Notes: generated by a model from the sequence alone, not told the origin. 64,000 nt of DNA from Paguma larvata (GCA_030068075.1 CM057839.1:54216960-54280959); one strand, 5' to 3'. Counted from the stretch's first letter, positions 23,558 through 35,502 are shown. Translations and numbers: made by a program.

Positions 23558-26500
23558 GTGCTAGAGAAACAATTTATAGGAAACATGATCATTATGTAGT
23601 AATGGCATTACTAAAACTCCGAGACCCTTGAGAAGAATTTGTGTGGTTGGAACCGCTCCTGAAGCTCAGACTGCCTGGCCTGGCCTGGCTGGTCAGCAGA
23701 GGTGCCGGAGGCGGGGAGCTGGCAAGGGACACCCCTTGCTGCCGTGTGTGAAGGCCACTGTCTGGTGCTCCTCCTGCCAAGTTGAAATTTGGGATTGGTT
23801 TTTACTCTTTGTCCGGCCTAGTGCTTGGCACACAAGAGATGACTAATAACTATTTCTTAAGTAGATAAACTGATAAATAAAGTTGAGAACTAAGATGGAA
23901 ATGGACAAGAAGTTCTGGGGATGTTCTGAAGACAGAAAGAACCAGAGTTAGCAACGGATATGCGGAATGAAGGAGAAGACGCAAAATGAAACGATGATAA
24001 GGTTTGTATTTATTTGCTATATAGACTGACATAGAAAAGCACTGACAATTTCCATTTGGACTTGAGGAGTGTGAACTGCAGTCAGGACACTAAACTTGAA
24101 GATATGGAACTAGAGACTGGAGGATGCTGAGATAGAAGTTGGGGGCACGGAGGTGATGGTTCTTGGGCCTGGGGGAGATGAGCCAGAGGAGTTAAGATCG
24201 GCAGAGTTTGGCAGTAAGCCCAAACCATCAGATCTCATCAGTTAGGTGGTGGATGACGATGATGATGACGACGACAATGATGATTGCGCCTCGAGCTGCA
24301 GGAAGCCTGGGCAGGGTGGAAGTGGAGTGGAAACATCCCCCCACCTCCCTCCCGAAGCAGCCCCCTGGGATCACTGCTCCTGCGTGCCGACACGCAGCCC
24401 AAGCACACTCCAGATGGGTTTGTGAGAAGAGCAGACTTTGGTCTCCCTGGATTCAGCTTGAGGAATGGGAGCCTGCTCTGTTTCCTGGGCGAGGGGTCTT
24501 GAGAGTCTCGGGAAGGTTAAAATTTTTAAACTCACTTGAGCTCTTATCCGCGTGCCCAGCAGCTCTTGTCGAAGGTTAATTCTTCCACCGGTTCCTGAAC
24601 TAAAGGGATGCAGCCAGCGCTAGTGGACAGCCCGGGGCAGAGGAGCCGAGCGAGGCACTGGCTACGGTCCAGGGCGGGGACAAAGGCCCTCCTCTCTCCC
24701 TCTCCTCCCTCCCTGGCCCCTGTGTCTCTCTGGCTCCTATCTGTCTCCAGTTTCTACTTTTCCCCTGCCTTAGTGTCCCTTCCTGCACCTCCCCCCAAAC
24801 CCCCCCCCACCCCCCCCACCGCCCTCCTCCCTCACAGATCCTGGCTCCTCCCCTAACATCACCTTAGTCCCTATGCTCAGCTGTATGGAGGAACTTCCTA
24901 CCCGGACACTCCCTTGACTGAAACATACTGGTATATGATTTTTTAAATTTGATTCTCGCCCCTGACAGTCAAGAATATGTGTCCCTTATAGAAAATTAGG
25001 AAAGTGTAGAAAAGTGTAGGGGTAGTTAAGTCTCTTCCTAGAAATTAGCATTTGCTCTCTGATTCTGCGCTTTGCTTCTTACTATGGCTGTGTGACCCGA
25101 GGCTAGTTAGCTGCCCTCTCTAAGCTTGTCCGCCTAATAATTACATCTGCATATGTCTTTTAGCTTTGTCCCAGGATAAAATGGGCTGATACTTGCAGCA
25201 CACAGTAGGGCATAACGAATAATAGACACTGGTGTCAACTAAGCCATCCGCTGTTGATGTGATTAGCTGCTCGATGCGCGAGAGCTCTGACCGTCGTCCG
25301 CGGCCGGCCCAGCACCTGCCCACGCCCCGCCACACACTGCCCCGAAGGTCTCTCTGGTAGTGCCGCTGAGCCGTGGGTGCCCGTCACAGCGCCTCTGGAT
25401 TGGAACAAGCTCCCAGGGGAAGGTGGACAAGTAGGGTGGGGTCCCACCAGACACTTTGATCCCGGGGATCCTCTTTCATCCGCTCGTCGTGCTCCGCTGC
25501 CAGTCTGCCCATCCTTTCTGGTTCCCCCAGCAGCCCTCCCTGGCTTTTTAACCTTGCCTGTTGCTTCTGTGACTCCCGTCTTCACTCCCAAGAGAAGCCG
25601 ATGACAAAAGTAAGAGGGCTCATGCATTTTACTTTACTAACTAGGGTTTTTAAAGTTATATAGGTACATTTTGCAGCACGTATATATTCATATGTTTAAT
25701 AGGCCCATAGTATAATACTCTTCTCCAAATTGCCTCTTTTACTTAATACACGGTGGGCATCTTTCCTTATTAGTTAATACAGCCCAGCCTCCTTTTCACA
25801 GCTTCATAGGACTTACGATATGGATGTACCATATGATTTTTATTTAAATGTTCCACTAATAACATGCATTTAAGGTGTTCCCGGGCTTGGGTTTTGTTTT
25901 CTTCCGCTTTATAAACAGTGCTTCCTCGAGTATCCTAGCCCATAGGTCTCTGTGCTCTGAGCAACCACACCTGGTTAGGGGGCACTGGCCTTGAGGGAGG
26001 GGCTGGCGTCTTTTATGAACATCAGACAGCAGAAGTCATGGTGTGTCCGGGCCTGACTTCCACCCTGGTTCCCCTCATACTTCAGGATCTAGCATGTGAA
26101 CAGTGTGCAAATCTGCTGGGAAAGTTCACGAGGAGCCACGTGTCCTTAACGACTAGGGATCACCAGGCCCTCCAACCCCTGTGTGCCCACCTTTGTTTCA
26201 CATAGGCACACAGTGACATTTCTCTACCTTTACGGAATAGGTTTATTTCTCCCGATTCAAGGTCAGATTACTGCTTTTGTAAATTTTCTTCTCAGAGTTT
26301 AAATGTGCTCAAAGTATTCCCGTTCCTAGCTGCCTCTTCATGTTTTTGTTTTGCTTCAGAATCTTGCTGTAGAATCAACTCCTGCATGAAGGAATCAGCC
26401 TCTCCTTACTTCAACCCACTCAGCTATGAACGCTTAACTCCTTAAAAAGATTACACCTAGATATAGATATAAATATTGACATCAAAGTGCCATGTCTGTG

Positions 26501-26627
26501 ACTAACAGATCAACCAGCACAGAGGACTTCAGAGGAAAAGCAACAGTACCTATGCCATGTCTTCCTCCTGCTTCCCAGACCATGACTTTCTTCCAGAGCT
26601 TTTGGTTTTCCTGGAGGTTTTTTTCTT
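23558..26627. other. Intergenic, no gene seen
   Basis: 24250-24290 is a short GAT-rich tract. 24785-24830 is an extremely C-rich run. 25040-25160 looks like a MIR ('gctgtgtgacccgaggctag'). 25240-25600 is moderately GC-rich with a 130-codon minus-strand frame lacking any domain. 25690-25960 resembles the 3' region of an old LINE, but I cannot name it. Confidence 0.5.
24785..24830. repeat. C-rich low-complexity tract
   Basis: Runs of up to nine C with single A or G interruptions. On the minus strand this is a G-run cluster capable of forming a G-quadruplex. Confidence 0.8.
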
Positions 26628-26738
26628 TATGATTTTTTTTAATCTTTAAGTAATCTCTACACCCAACTTGGGGCTTGAACTTAAAACCCCAAGATCCAGA
26701 GTCACATGCTCTACTGACTGGCCCAGCCAGGCGCCCCC
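26628..26738 (-). mobile_element. Short CAN-SINE, old type
   Basis: 'aatctctacacccaacttgg', 'ggcttgaacttaaaacccca' and 'ggcccagccaggcgcccc' are the reverse complement of the short SINEC. 'tcctggag' on both sides is a probable target-site duplication. Confidence 0.85.
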
Positions 26739-27244
26739 TCCTGGAGTGTAAATGCACCTTTTTTCTTCCCCTCTGTATCTTTACCTAGCTATACATTTAT
26801 TTATACATTTACCTAGGCATTCATATATTTGCTGGCTGTACATACAATCATGCTTTCTCAAGTTCTCAATACTAGCAATTCCAAAGAGTTCCTCTTTCCC
26901 CTCCAGAACTTCAGTCATCTTTCTTTAAACTGGATCACATGTCTTTGTCATTCTAGGGATTCTTTTACTGCAATTTTTTTGTTTGTTTTCTCATTTTTGA
27001 GGATTACATCCTCAAAATAGCTTCCCAAGAAAAGGTATATAGGAAGTCAGTGTTCTTCCTCTGAAAAGCCTGAAAGTGTCTTTATGCTCCCTCATACTTC
27101 ATTGATAATTTGTCTGGCTATAGAATTCCAGGTTAACATCATTTTCTTCAGAAATACTGAGGCATTGAGCCATTCTGTTCTAGCATCCAGTATCGCTGGA
27201 GAGGGCTGCACCTCCTTCCTCGTGGGTGAAGGGTTGCGAGGCGG

Positions 27245-27460
27245 TGTGTGTAGTGGTTAAGGGAGCGGGCTCTGCCAGTAGACTGCCCGAGTTTCCACCC
27301 TGCCTCTATTACTGTTTGCTGGCTCTGTGACTTGAGTTTCCTTGTCTGTGAAGTAGGAATGATGATAGCATCTACTCATAGGGCTGTTGTTAATGACTCA
27401 ATGACTTAGTAGAATAGTGCTTTGAAGAATTCTGGTACTTAGTATATAGTTCCTGGGACT
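27245..27460 (+). mobile_element. MIR element
   Basis: 'gtggttaagggagcgggctc', 'ggctctgtgacttgagtttc' and 'gtaggaatgatgatagcatc' follow the MIR consensus order. It is nearly full length. Confidence 0.75.
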
Positions 27461-28342
27461 AATATTAATATTTTTATTCATCGGGTTTTTTTATTTTTAT
27501 TTTCAGCGTTCTGATGTTTTACTAAATGTGACCCATGCTAGGACACATTGTCTTTCCTGATATGTAATAGTGAAATACCTGAGGTGTCCTAGTATGGGAC
27601 TTTTTAAACTTAGTGGGCTCAACACTCAATATCACATTTAGTTTGAAGACATCCCTTCATCTCGCAGAAATTATTTGTCATATTTCTTTCATAATTTCCT
27701 CTCCTCCATTTTGTCTGTTCTCTCTCTTTTGAGCTACTATCAATCAGAGGTTGGTTCCTAGACTGATTCTTTAAGTGTCTAATCTTTTAAATTTTTTATT
27801 TTGTTGTATAATAAAATTTGTTCTGAAAAATGTCCCTATTTTTATTTTCCAATCCTTCAATTAATAAGTTTTTTTAATTAAGATTGTTCCATCTCCAAGA
27901 GCTCTGTTTATTTTTTCGTTAATTTCATGTCATCCTTTATAGATGCTCTGCCTTTGCAAATTTCTCTGAGGATACTAATTAGAGGGTATTGTTTGTTGTT
28001 CTTCTTCTCTGTCCCCTGAATTATTTCTGTTTTCCGTTTGTTGTGAATTATCCCTTTCTCTTTTGTGCTGCAGGCTTTCTTGATGATTCTTGCCTATTTG
28101 TTCACATTTTTTAAATAAGGGAGTTGGATGTTTGATTAGGAGCTTTATGTGTGGGCAGGACGTGTGAACTAACAGACTTTGCTTTGTGGTGAGCAGGTGG
28201 GAACCTGGCCATGGTTCTGGGGATCCTGAAATGCCAGCATGTGGAGGACCTAAATTTGGGACAAAACATCTCACTGCCCTAATTCTTCCCGGAATTTATT
28301 CAGTTTTTTGAGAAAAATCCTATGTAATGTCATGTTTGGTTT

Positions 28343-28374
<32 letters not shown>
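28343..28374 (+). repeat. (TAGA)8 tetranucleotide microsatellite
   Basis: Eight perfect TAGA units. Loci of this class are typically length-polymorphic in cats. Confidence 0.97.
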
Positions 28375-28375
<1 letters not shown>

Positions 28376-28730
28376 TGCATCACAACTGCCCAGGAAGATG
28401 AATATAATTTTCTTCATATTCCAAAGAGAATAATAATTATCTTTATGTTCCATATAATTATATTCATATTCATATCCTCAATTCCAAATCGAGCGTTAGA
28501 GAGGTTAAATACAGCGCCCAGGGTCACACAGCCAATGAGAAGTGATGGGAGAATTTAAATTCAAGTCTCTCTAACTCCAAAAGGCATACGTTCCTAACAA
28601 CTAAGATCAACTGTCCTGGAATGGGTACCAAGGTGGATGGTTTTGGTGGAACTTGACTTACCTCCATCCCCCACAGAAGGATCTTTGTTACTAGTCTTTT
28701 CTTTTTTTTTACTTAAAAAAATGTCTTTTG

Positions 28731-28938
28731 GGGGGCACCTGGGTGACTCAATTCGCTAAGCTTCCAACTTCCGCTCAGGTCATGATATTGCAGTGTGTGG
28801 GTCAAGCCCCACGTCGGGCTCTGTACTGGCAGCTCAGAGCCTGGAGCCTGCTTCGGATTCAGTGTCCTCTTCTCTCTCTGCCCCTCCCCTGCTCATGCTC
28901 TGTCTCTCTCTCTCAAAAATAAATAAACATAAAAAAAA
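28731..28938 (+). mobile_element. CAN-SINE, full length (cluster member 1)
   Basis: 'gggggcacctgggtgactca' head, 'gtcaagccccacgtcgggct' and an AAAAATAAATAAACATAAAA tail. First of four SINEs packed into 720 bp. Confidence 0.93.
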
Positions 28939-28946
28939 GTATTTTA

Positions 28947-29150
28947 GGGGCGCCTGGGTGGCTCAGTTGGTTAAGTGTCTGACCTCGGCTCAGGTCATGA
29001 TCTCACAGTTTGTGGGTTCAAGCCCCGCGTCTGAGTCTGGTCTGACAGCTCAGAGCCTGGAGCCTGCTTCTGATTCTGTGACTCCCTCTCTCTCTGCCCC
29101 TCCCCCACTCATGCTCTGTCTCTGTCTCTCAAAAAATAAATAAACATTTA
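28947..29150 (+). mobile_element. CAN-SINE, full length (cluster member 2)
   Basis: 'ggggcgcctgggtggctcag' head, well-preserved body and an AATAAATAAACATTT tail. It is the plus arm of an inverted SINE pair. Confidence 0.95.
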
Positions 29151-29156
29151 AAAATA

Positions 29157-29350
29157 TTTAATTTTTTATGTTTATTTTCGAAAGAAAGAGAGAGAGCATG
29201 AGCAGGGGAGGGGCAGAGAGAGGGAGACAGGATCTGAAGCAGACTCTGCACTGTCAGTGCAGAGCCCGCTGCGAGGCTGAAACTCCCTAATGGGGAGATC
29301 ATGACCTGAACCGAAGTTGGATGCTTAATTGACTGAGCCATCTCCACCCC
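29157..29350 (-). mobile_element. CAN-SINE, full length (cluster member 3)
   Basis: A tail of A/T, GA-rich body, 'gagatcatgacctgaaccga' and 'gactgagccatctcc' head on the minus strand. Tail faces tail with the preceding copy. Confidence 0.93.
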
Positions 29351-29355
29351 TAACT

Positions 29356-29451
29356 TTTTTTTTATTAGGGAAACTCTACCCCAACATGGGGCTCAAACTC
29401 ACAACCTCCAGATGAAGAGTCTCATGCTGCATTAAGCTACCCAGGTGCCCC
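29356..29451 (-). mobile_element. Short CAN-SINE fragment (cluster member 4)
   Basis: 'accccaacatggggctcaaa' and 'taagctacccaggtgcccc' identify a short old-type SINEC directly behind the previous copy. Confidence 0.8.
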
Positions 29452-30255
29452 TGTATCAAAGTCGTCAAGACCTAGTGTTGAGAAGAAAGAAGAAACAGAA
29501 GTAGAAACAACCAGACTCCCTGGAATCTTTCTTGACATAAAGAAAATCTCTTGGCTTGGATTACCCTTTCAGGTCCTTTCCCGCTAAAGGTCATTGCGAA
29601 CGGCATTGCACACAGATACGGTTCTGAAGCCAAGGGCCACTGTTGGAACTGTTGCAGCATTGGTACTGTGTGGGGATCGGTGACCTAGCTCTTTGACGCC
29701 TGGGCACTGCCTCTGCTATTGACAGAGTGGACGCTCTCTTCTGAGTGAGAGTCTTTCTCCTATTAACTTCTTAATGGCATCCAAGGTCATTGTAGGTTGG
29801 ATTGGAACTCTAAGTTCTCAGCCAATCTCCAATTCTGAGGTTGCTTAAAACCGCTCTGCCTTAGAGCCCTTATTTGTGAAAAGGGAATATAAGAATCATT
29901 CCGGGTACCGCTCATGGACGGCTAGTGTCAGGTCATACAAGAAATTCTTGAGATTATTAATTATGGAGCAAAGTGACCCAATAACTCCCTGAATAACTTG
30001 TATTGAATTTTATTAATTTAACTTGTCATTTGCTAGAAAGTCTCAATTTTGAAAGAAATGAGAGCATCCCCTACCAGACAACTTCTCCCTAACACATCAT
30101 TTTTTATAGTTGTGAGATATCATACGCACACTGTATTCTTAAAGACAGGACACACATGCATTCCCCAACACACACCTCTTCAGAAATTGTTTTCCGATCT
30201 GCAGAGGAGGGGGGCCTTTGTACTCCTAGGAAAGTAAACTTCTGGCATACATTTA
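29452..30255. other. Intergenic, no gene seen
   Basis: No coding, RNA or named repeat sequence recognised. Confidence 0.5.
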
Positions 30256-30268
30256 AAAAGTGGCTCAA

Positions 30269-30488
30269 GGGGCACCTGGGTGGCTCAGTTGATTGAGCGG
30301 CCAACTTCGGCTCAGGTCATGATCTCACGGTCTGTGAGTTCAAGCCCCACGTTGGGCTCTGTGCTGACAGCTCAGAGCCTGGAGCCTGCTTCAGATTCTG
30401 TGTCTCCCTCTCTCTCTGCCCTTCCCCTGCTCATACTCTGTCTCTTTGTTTCTCAAAAATAAATAAATGCTAAAATTAAAAAAAAAAA
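30269..30488 (+). mobile_element. CAN-SINE, full length, perfect target-site duplication
   Basis: Head 'ggggcacctgggtggctcag'. The tail ends in A14. 'aaaaagtggctcaag' stands both before (from 30255) and after it, an unbroken target-site duplication that suggests recent insertion. Confidence 0.95.
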
Positions 30489-30501
30489 AAAGTGGCTCAA
30501 G

Positions 30502-31058
30502 TACACATTTCAAAACAGGAAAAATAACAGTAAACAAGGTAAAACGTACTTTTGAAAAGATATTCAAATGTGCATTCTGAAAACAAGGCCAGGGGAGACA
30601 GCATCCAAGGGGGTCTTGGATGACCCCTACCTCCTGACTCACACCCCTGGGGAGTCAGCCCCCTCCCAACTGAATATGGCCGACCCGGGTAACCATTAGG
30701 ATGTTGAGGGAATGATGGTGTGTGACTTCCAAAGAGGTCATAAAAGATACTGTGGCTTGCACCTTGCTGTCTGTTGGATCTCTCACTCTGGGAAATACCA
30801 GCGACCTATCACGGGGACACTCAAACAGCCCTAGGATGAGGTCCATGGGGCGAGGACCTCCTACCAGCAGACAAGTGAATGAGCTTGGAAGTGGCTCCTC
30901 CAGCCCAGCCAGACTCAGCTGATTACAGACGCAGCTAACATTTTGACAGCTTCATGAGAGAGGCCCCAGGCTAAAACTACCTCGCTGAGTCACGCCTGAA
31001 TTCTTGACCTATAGAAGCTGCAAGATAGTGTTTATTATTGTTTTAAAACACTAAACCT
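30502..31058. other. Intergenic, no gene seen
   Basis: 30640-30950 is GC-richer and reads like part of an ancient repeat or LTR ('ggtcataaaagatactgtgg'). I cannot assign a family. Confidence 0.45.
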
Positions 31059-31278
31059 GGGGGTTGCTTGAGTGGCTCAGTGGATTAAGCACCCCGCTCT
31101 CAATTTCGGCTTAGGTCACGATTTCATGGTCAGTGAATTTGAGCCCGCATACAGGCACCTGTCAGTGGAGAGCCTGCTTGGGATTCTCTCTCTTTCCCTC
31201 TCTGTCTGCCTCTACTCCACACACACACACATACTCTCTCTCTCTCTCTCTCAAAATAAACGTTTTTTTAAAAAATAA
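31059..31278 (+). mobile_element. CAN-SINE with CA/TC expansion
   Basis: 'gggggttgcttgagtggctc' head and an internal (CA)6-(TC)8 run at about 31217-31251 in the CT-rich body. Target-site duplication 'aaaacactaaa' on both sides. Confidence 0.92.
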
Positions 31279-32790
31279 AACACTAAATTTGGGTGTTATT
31301 TGTAACACAGCAATAAATAATACAGTGAGTCATAGCAAACAAGGCTAAAAAGATTCAGAAATGTATTTGAATATACAAGAAATATGTATTCAGATATGTA
31401 TTTGAAAATAAAAGGAATCCCAGTATTTTTTCAGAACTTTAAACTTTAGAACATACGGCAAAGTTTTTTTGATTATGTAGAACTGATTTCACTCTCTCGT
31501 GCACGTACGCCCGCCTCCCATTGACACCTATCTATTCGTCAGGCTGAAATCCGCTTTTCCAGGTACTGCTGTTGATCCGATCACTGGAGGGGCCCTTGGA
31601 GGTGGATAAGTTGAGAGAGAGGTGGGGGAGAAGGAACTTCCTCCTCCTCAGCAGCAAACCACAACAGAAAACAAGGTCCAAGACTTTCTAATCCGACAGT
31701 GGGCATTAGCCCAGACATCTTCCAGTTCACACCAGTGGGCCTAGGGTTACCGGCCCTGCATCTCCGTGCCACGTTCCGGGAAGGAGACAGCTAAGCGTTC
31801 AAACACTCATGGGCTGAGTCTCACGGAGTCTTTTGAACTACACGTTGGAGTTTTGTAGGAACCAAACTTGGGCGTCCTCTGGTGGCCATCTAAGGAATTA
31901 CACCACCCAAACATTACTGGGCCCGTTAAGTACATTGGCTATATAGGAATTTAATTTAGAGCAGTCCCTTTTCTATACATATACTATGGATGCAGCAGCT
32001 GGCCGGTGTGGTTTTCAAAAAGAATAACTTGACCTACATACCTTTTTTTCCCCCCGTTGCAGATATTTCTCGTTCTTTCCTACATGTATCTATACCTTGG
32101 TGCAACCAATGGGTTAGGTTATTGGTTGTACAAATTTTAATCAAATCATAGAAATTTCACCGTCCTGTCTAATTCTCCTGGCAAGACTTGGAGAAGTGCT
32201 TGCAAAGTTTGTTAAGTGTGTCTTGAGAGCTAGAATAGCCATGATTACCTCGGCTGCTCTTATATTTTGATTTTTGCTAGTTCTAAAAGACCCTGGGGCG
32301 ATCTTTCAAATATTAATTATCAGTTTGTTTACCCTCCTCACCATGTCATCGTTTTCCTTGCCTTTGCCTTTCTTTGAGTTAGGAAAGGGCAGGAATAGAG
32401 GAGGCATAATAGGCACAAAAAGATACAAAAAGCTGAGAGCAGATGTGTGCATGAAGAGCTTTATAGTACTTAATATCTTTGGAAAGAATAAATTCATAAA
32501 AGCTCAAGGCTCACCACTTTGGGCATCTTAGAATGCCCACACCACAAATTAATAACAGAATTAGACTGAATGTAATGTACCAACAGCATCATTTCCATTC
32601 ATTGCCAAGGGAATGTGTGGTGTCTTCCTGCGAAGACATACCTAGAAGCAAGACTCTCTCCTTCTCTCTCTCCTCCCTCCTGTCTCTCGCCTCTCTCTCT
32701 CTTTCCACTTAGCCAGCAAGCATTTCAATAACGGGATGCAGCAGTATCCATGTACTTTAGTCCCACCTGTCTTTTATTGTGCATTTTCCC
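31279..32790. other. Intergenic, no gene seen
   Basis: Mostly AT-rich unique-looking DNA. 32655-32705 is CT-rich low complexity. Frames of 60-85 codons only, without domains. Confidence 0.5.
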
Positions 32791-32929
32791 CTTAATGGCT
32801 TTATTAGCACTTTAGGTTGCTAAGCAAGGAGCCGAGTCCGGGCTCTTTCCATGAGGCTATGTATATGTCTGTGAGTCCTGGTTCTGAAGGAAACGTCACT
32901 ATACCAGAGTGTTTTCTCCTGGCCTTTCT

Positions 32930-33630
32930 TCCTCTCTCCTTGGACCGCTCCCAGTACGGGGCGTACGGACGCCTCAGGGGGCCTCGGAGTCCCAGCCGCG
33001 CAGCAGGCGCCCCCTCCAGGCGACATTTCCTTCCGCGGACGCACCGGGCGAGGCCGCAGGCGAGGCCACTCAGCTGTTTGTGCTGCAAACCAGGTGTTCG
33101 TGAGGCTTCACTTTCATTCTCCCCAAAGAAAGCGAGCACCCGCTCGGCTTACCCAACGGCTGCAACCTGTGGCCCACCCGGTGTAATGGGGAAAAGCCGC
33201 TCCTCGCTAGTCCCGGGGAAACAGGACTGAGGGGGAGGAGATGGGCCGTGCCGGCGAGCTGCCGGGGTTTACTGTTGACAGATTTGGGCACGTGCGAGTG
33301 CATCCCGCTGGGCAAAGGCCGGTCGGGAGAGGCCGGAGCGAGCTGCGGGCCCCCGGGGCTCCCGCCGCGACCCGCCGCCCCGGCCTCTCCCGGCGACGCG
33401 AGCCTGGCGCCGGGCCGTCTCCTCTCCCGGCGAGTGCTCCCTCCCGGAGCCGGGCCCCTGTCCTGCCCTCTCCGCTGCGGGCAGAGGTGGCGCGGGCGGG
33501 GGGTCCGGGGGGGGGGGACTTCCGGACGCCCGGGAGCGGGACCGAGGCGGGGGAGGGACCGTGGGTCGTGGGTCTCTGGCTGTCGCACTTCCGAGGGGCG
33601 CCCAGCCATCTCCTCTCTAGTGCTGTGGGC
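32930..33630. promoter_or_regulatory. Isolated CpG island
   Basis: GC-rich sequence dense in CG dinucleotides begins and ends sharply, with AT-rich DNA on both sides. It includes a G-rich run at 33488-33524 with quadruplex potential. Open frames of 128-205 codons exist on both strands, as expected in stop-poor GC-rich DNA, and none shows a domain. CpG islands of this strength usually mark promoters in mammals, yet no gene is recognisable in either direction. It could serve an unannotated non-coding transcript, an enhancer, or be a germline hypomethylated island. Confidence 0.75.
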
Positions 33631-33666
33631 GTGACTCTGAACGGTGGGTCTTTGGTTTTTCCCTAG

Positions 33667-33764
33667 GATGACCTGCAGGGGGTCCAAACCACGAGCCCCT
33701 CGGAAAAGTCTGTGTGTCCATTGAATGACCCCAGAAGATTGGGCACTACACCAAAGGCAGACAG
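33667..33764 (+). other. Exon-like block after the CpG island (unassigned)
   Basis: The block is preceded by a polypyrimidine-type acceptor (TTTGGTTTTTCCCTAG) and followed by CAG|GTAAAC, a moderate donor. The 98 bp stay open in the frame starting GATGAC, ending just inside the following intron-like sequence. I do not recognise the encoded peptide. It may be an exon of a transcript started in the CpG island, or chance. Confidence 0.25.
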
Positions 33765-34652
33765 GTAAACACCTTTAAGTATCACCATAATCATGTGGAT
33801 TTTCCGGACAAATATCCTGAAATGTGTCCCTCCTAGGGGCGAGCAGCGGTGGGCAAGCAAATGGTCCTTGAGATCTTTTATCTGTTTAAAAAGTCAGAGA
33901 TTGGGGGGTCAGGGGGACCAATCTGCTGTACAGAAATGTGACGTTTAGGCCTCTTCCTGGCATTTCTTCTTTCCACGCGCGATTTTGCCCAGTGTCGGCA
34001 CTCTTGTTACATAGGAAGCCCATATGCTTTTCTGATCTGAGCTCTCGTTTTGTCAGTTATTCAGCAAATATTTATGAAGTGCCCACTGGAAAGTATTCTA
34101 GACACTAAAACCAAAAAAGCACGTCCCTGATATGTCCCTGTTCTCGTAGAACTTCCATCCTGATGGGTGCAGGGAGGGGATAAAACATAGCCGGTAAATA
34201 GAGAACATACCAGGAGGTAAGACGGATCAAGCAGGGCTGCTCTGTTAGGTGGTTGGTTAGGAAGGTCTTCCTTTCTGATAGAAGAGCAGAGACCTTAAGA
34301 AATGGGAAGAAATGTAACAAATGTAAGCCACGGGGACATCCTTGGAGAGTGACAGAAGGGACTGAGGTTGTTCAGGCTGGCCCGGCCCAGGGCAGAGCAG
34401 TCAGCCAGCCTGTGGATAGTGACAGATGAAGGATGACCGTGGCTTGGCCCCGTGGTCGCTGTGAGGATGTCGAGAAGTGGTCATTGCCTGGTACAACTGG
34501 CGAGGCCCTATTTAAGGAAATAAACATAAAATTATGACTCCAAAGTTAGGTATGAAAGTGGCTGTTGTAAGGCGTTCTTACCCTGGGGTCCATGGACACC
34601 TCTTCCCACCCTCCTCTGGAGGTATGTACTCGGGTAGAAAAAAGTACAGCTT
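33765..34652. other. Intergenic, no gene seen
   Basis: 34050-34450 has the look of a common ancient repeat ('agcaaatatttatgaagtgc', 'ctcgtagaacttccatcctg'), also echoed at 38640-38780 and 44300-44460. Family not assigned. Confidence 0.5.
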
Positions 34653-34860
34653 GGGGCGCCTGGGGGGCTCAGTCGGTTACCCGTCCGACTTCGGCTCAGG
34701 TCATGATCTTGTGGTTCACGAGTTCACGCCCCCTGTCGGGCTCTGTGCTGACAGCTCGGAGCCTGGAGCCTGCTTCGGATTCTGTGTCCCCCTCTCTCTG
34801 CCCCGCCCCTCCTACCCTGCTAGTATTCTCTCTCTCTCTCAAAAATAAATTAAAAAAAAC
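34653..34860 (+). mobile_element. CAN-SINE, full length, with target-site duplication
   Basis: 'ggggcgcctggggggctcag' head and an AAAAATAAATTAAAAAAA tail. 'tagaaaaaagtaca' is present before and after. Confidence 0.95.
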
Positions 34861-35105
34861 ACAACACTTAGAAAAAAGTACATCTTTATTTCCTTTAATC
34901 TCTAACTGAAAATTAGTATTTTTTCAATTATAAATGCAAGCAACACCCCACAGTAGTAAGAAAAATACCTTTAACTTTGTCACTAATACAGTACTTTGAC
35001 TCTGTCAAATACTAATAACCATACTTTATACTAATAATAATATTTTGACGTCACATCATGACAATGCAGTTGTACAGATAGCTTAAAATATCCTTTATGC
35101 TCATT

Positions 35106-35315
35106 TTTTTAAGTTTATTTCTTTATTTTGATAGAGGAGGGGGGGAGGGACAGAGAGGGGGAGGGGCAGAGAGAGATTGGGGGAGAGAATCCCAAGCAGG
35201 CTCTGTGCTGTCAGTGCAGAGATAGATGTGAGGCCTGAACTCACAAACTGTGAGATCTTGACCTGAGCCGAAACCAAGAGTTGGACGCTTAACCGACTGA
35301 GCTGCCCAGGTGCCC
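35106..35315 (-). mobile_element. CAN-SINE, full length
   Basis: 'aagtttatttctttatttt' tail, 'ggctctgtgctgtcagtgca' body and 'gactgagctgcccaggtgcc' head. 'tgctcat' flanks it on both sides. Confidence 0.93.
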
Positions 35316-35502
35316 TGCTCATCATTACTTTAACATTGCAGTCGTTATTAGCTCTGCCCGTGAATCTTCTTATTTAATGCACAAAGAAGCAAATATGACT
35401 GTATCATAAGTTTGTTTCTTTAGTATTGTGATAACTGTGTTTCAGTGGTGTCCTTTGTCATCGCATGTACTTTATTCTACACATTTGAAAACATTACCCT
35501 AT

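Larger units (their letters stand above)
26739..28730. other. Intergenic, no gene seen
   Basis: A MIR lies at about 27245-27460 (listed). 27460-28330 is AT-rich and resembles the 3'UTR of an old L1, but is too diverged for me to assign. A (TAGA)8 microsatellite is listed separately. 28480-28620 has a MIR-like stretch ('gagaggttaaatacagcgcc'). Confidence 0.5.

Noticed and set aside
24200..24300. GAT-rich stretch coding for a run of Met/Thr residues
   Set aside because: Simple-sequence DNA without a gene around it.
33070..33687. 205-codon minus-strand frame in the orphan CpG island
   Set aside because: GC-rich DNA is stop-poor and both strands are open. The translation is Pro/Arg/Gly-rich without any recognised motif.
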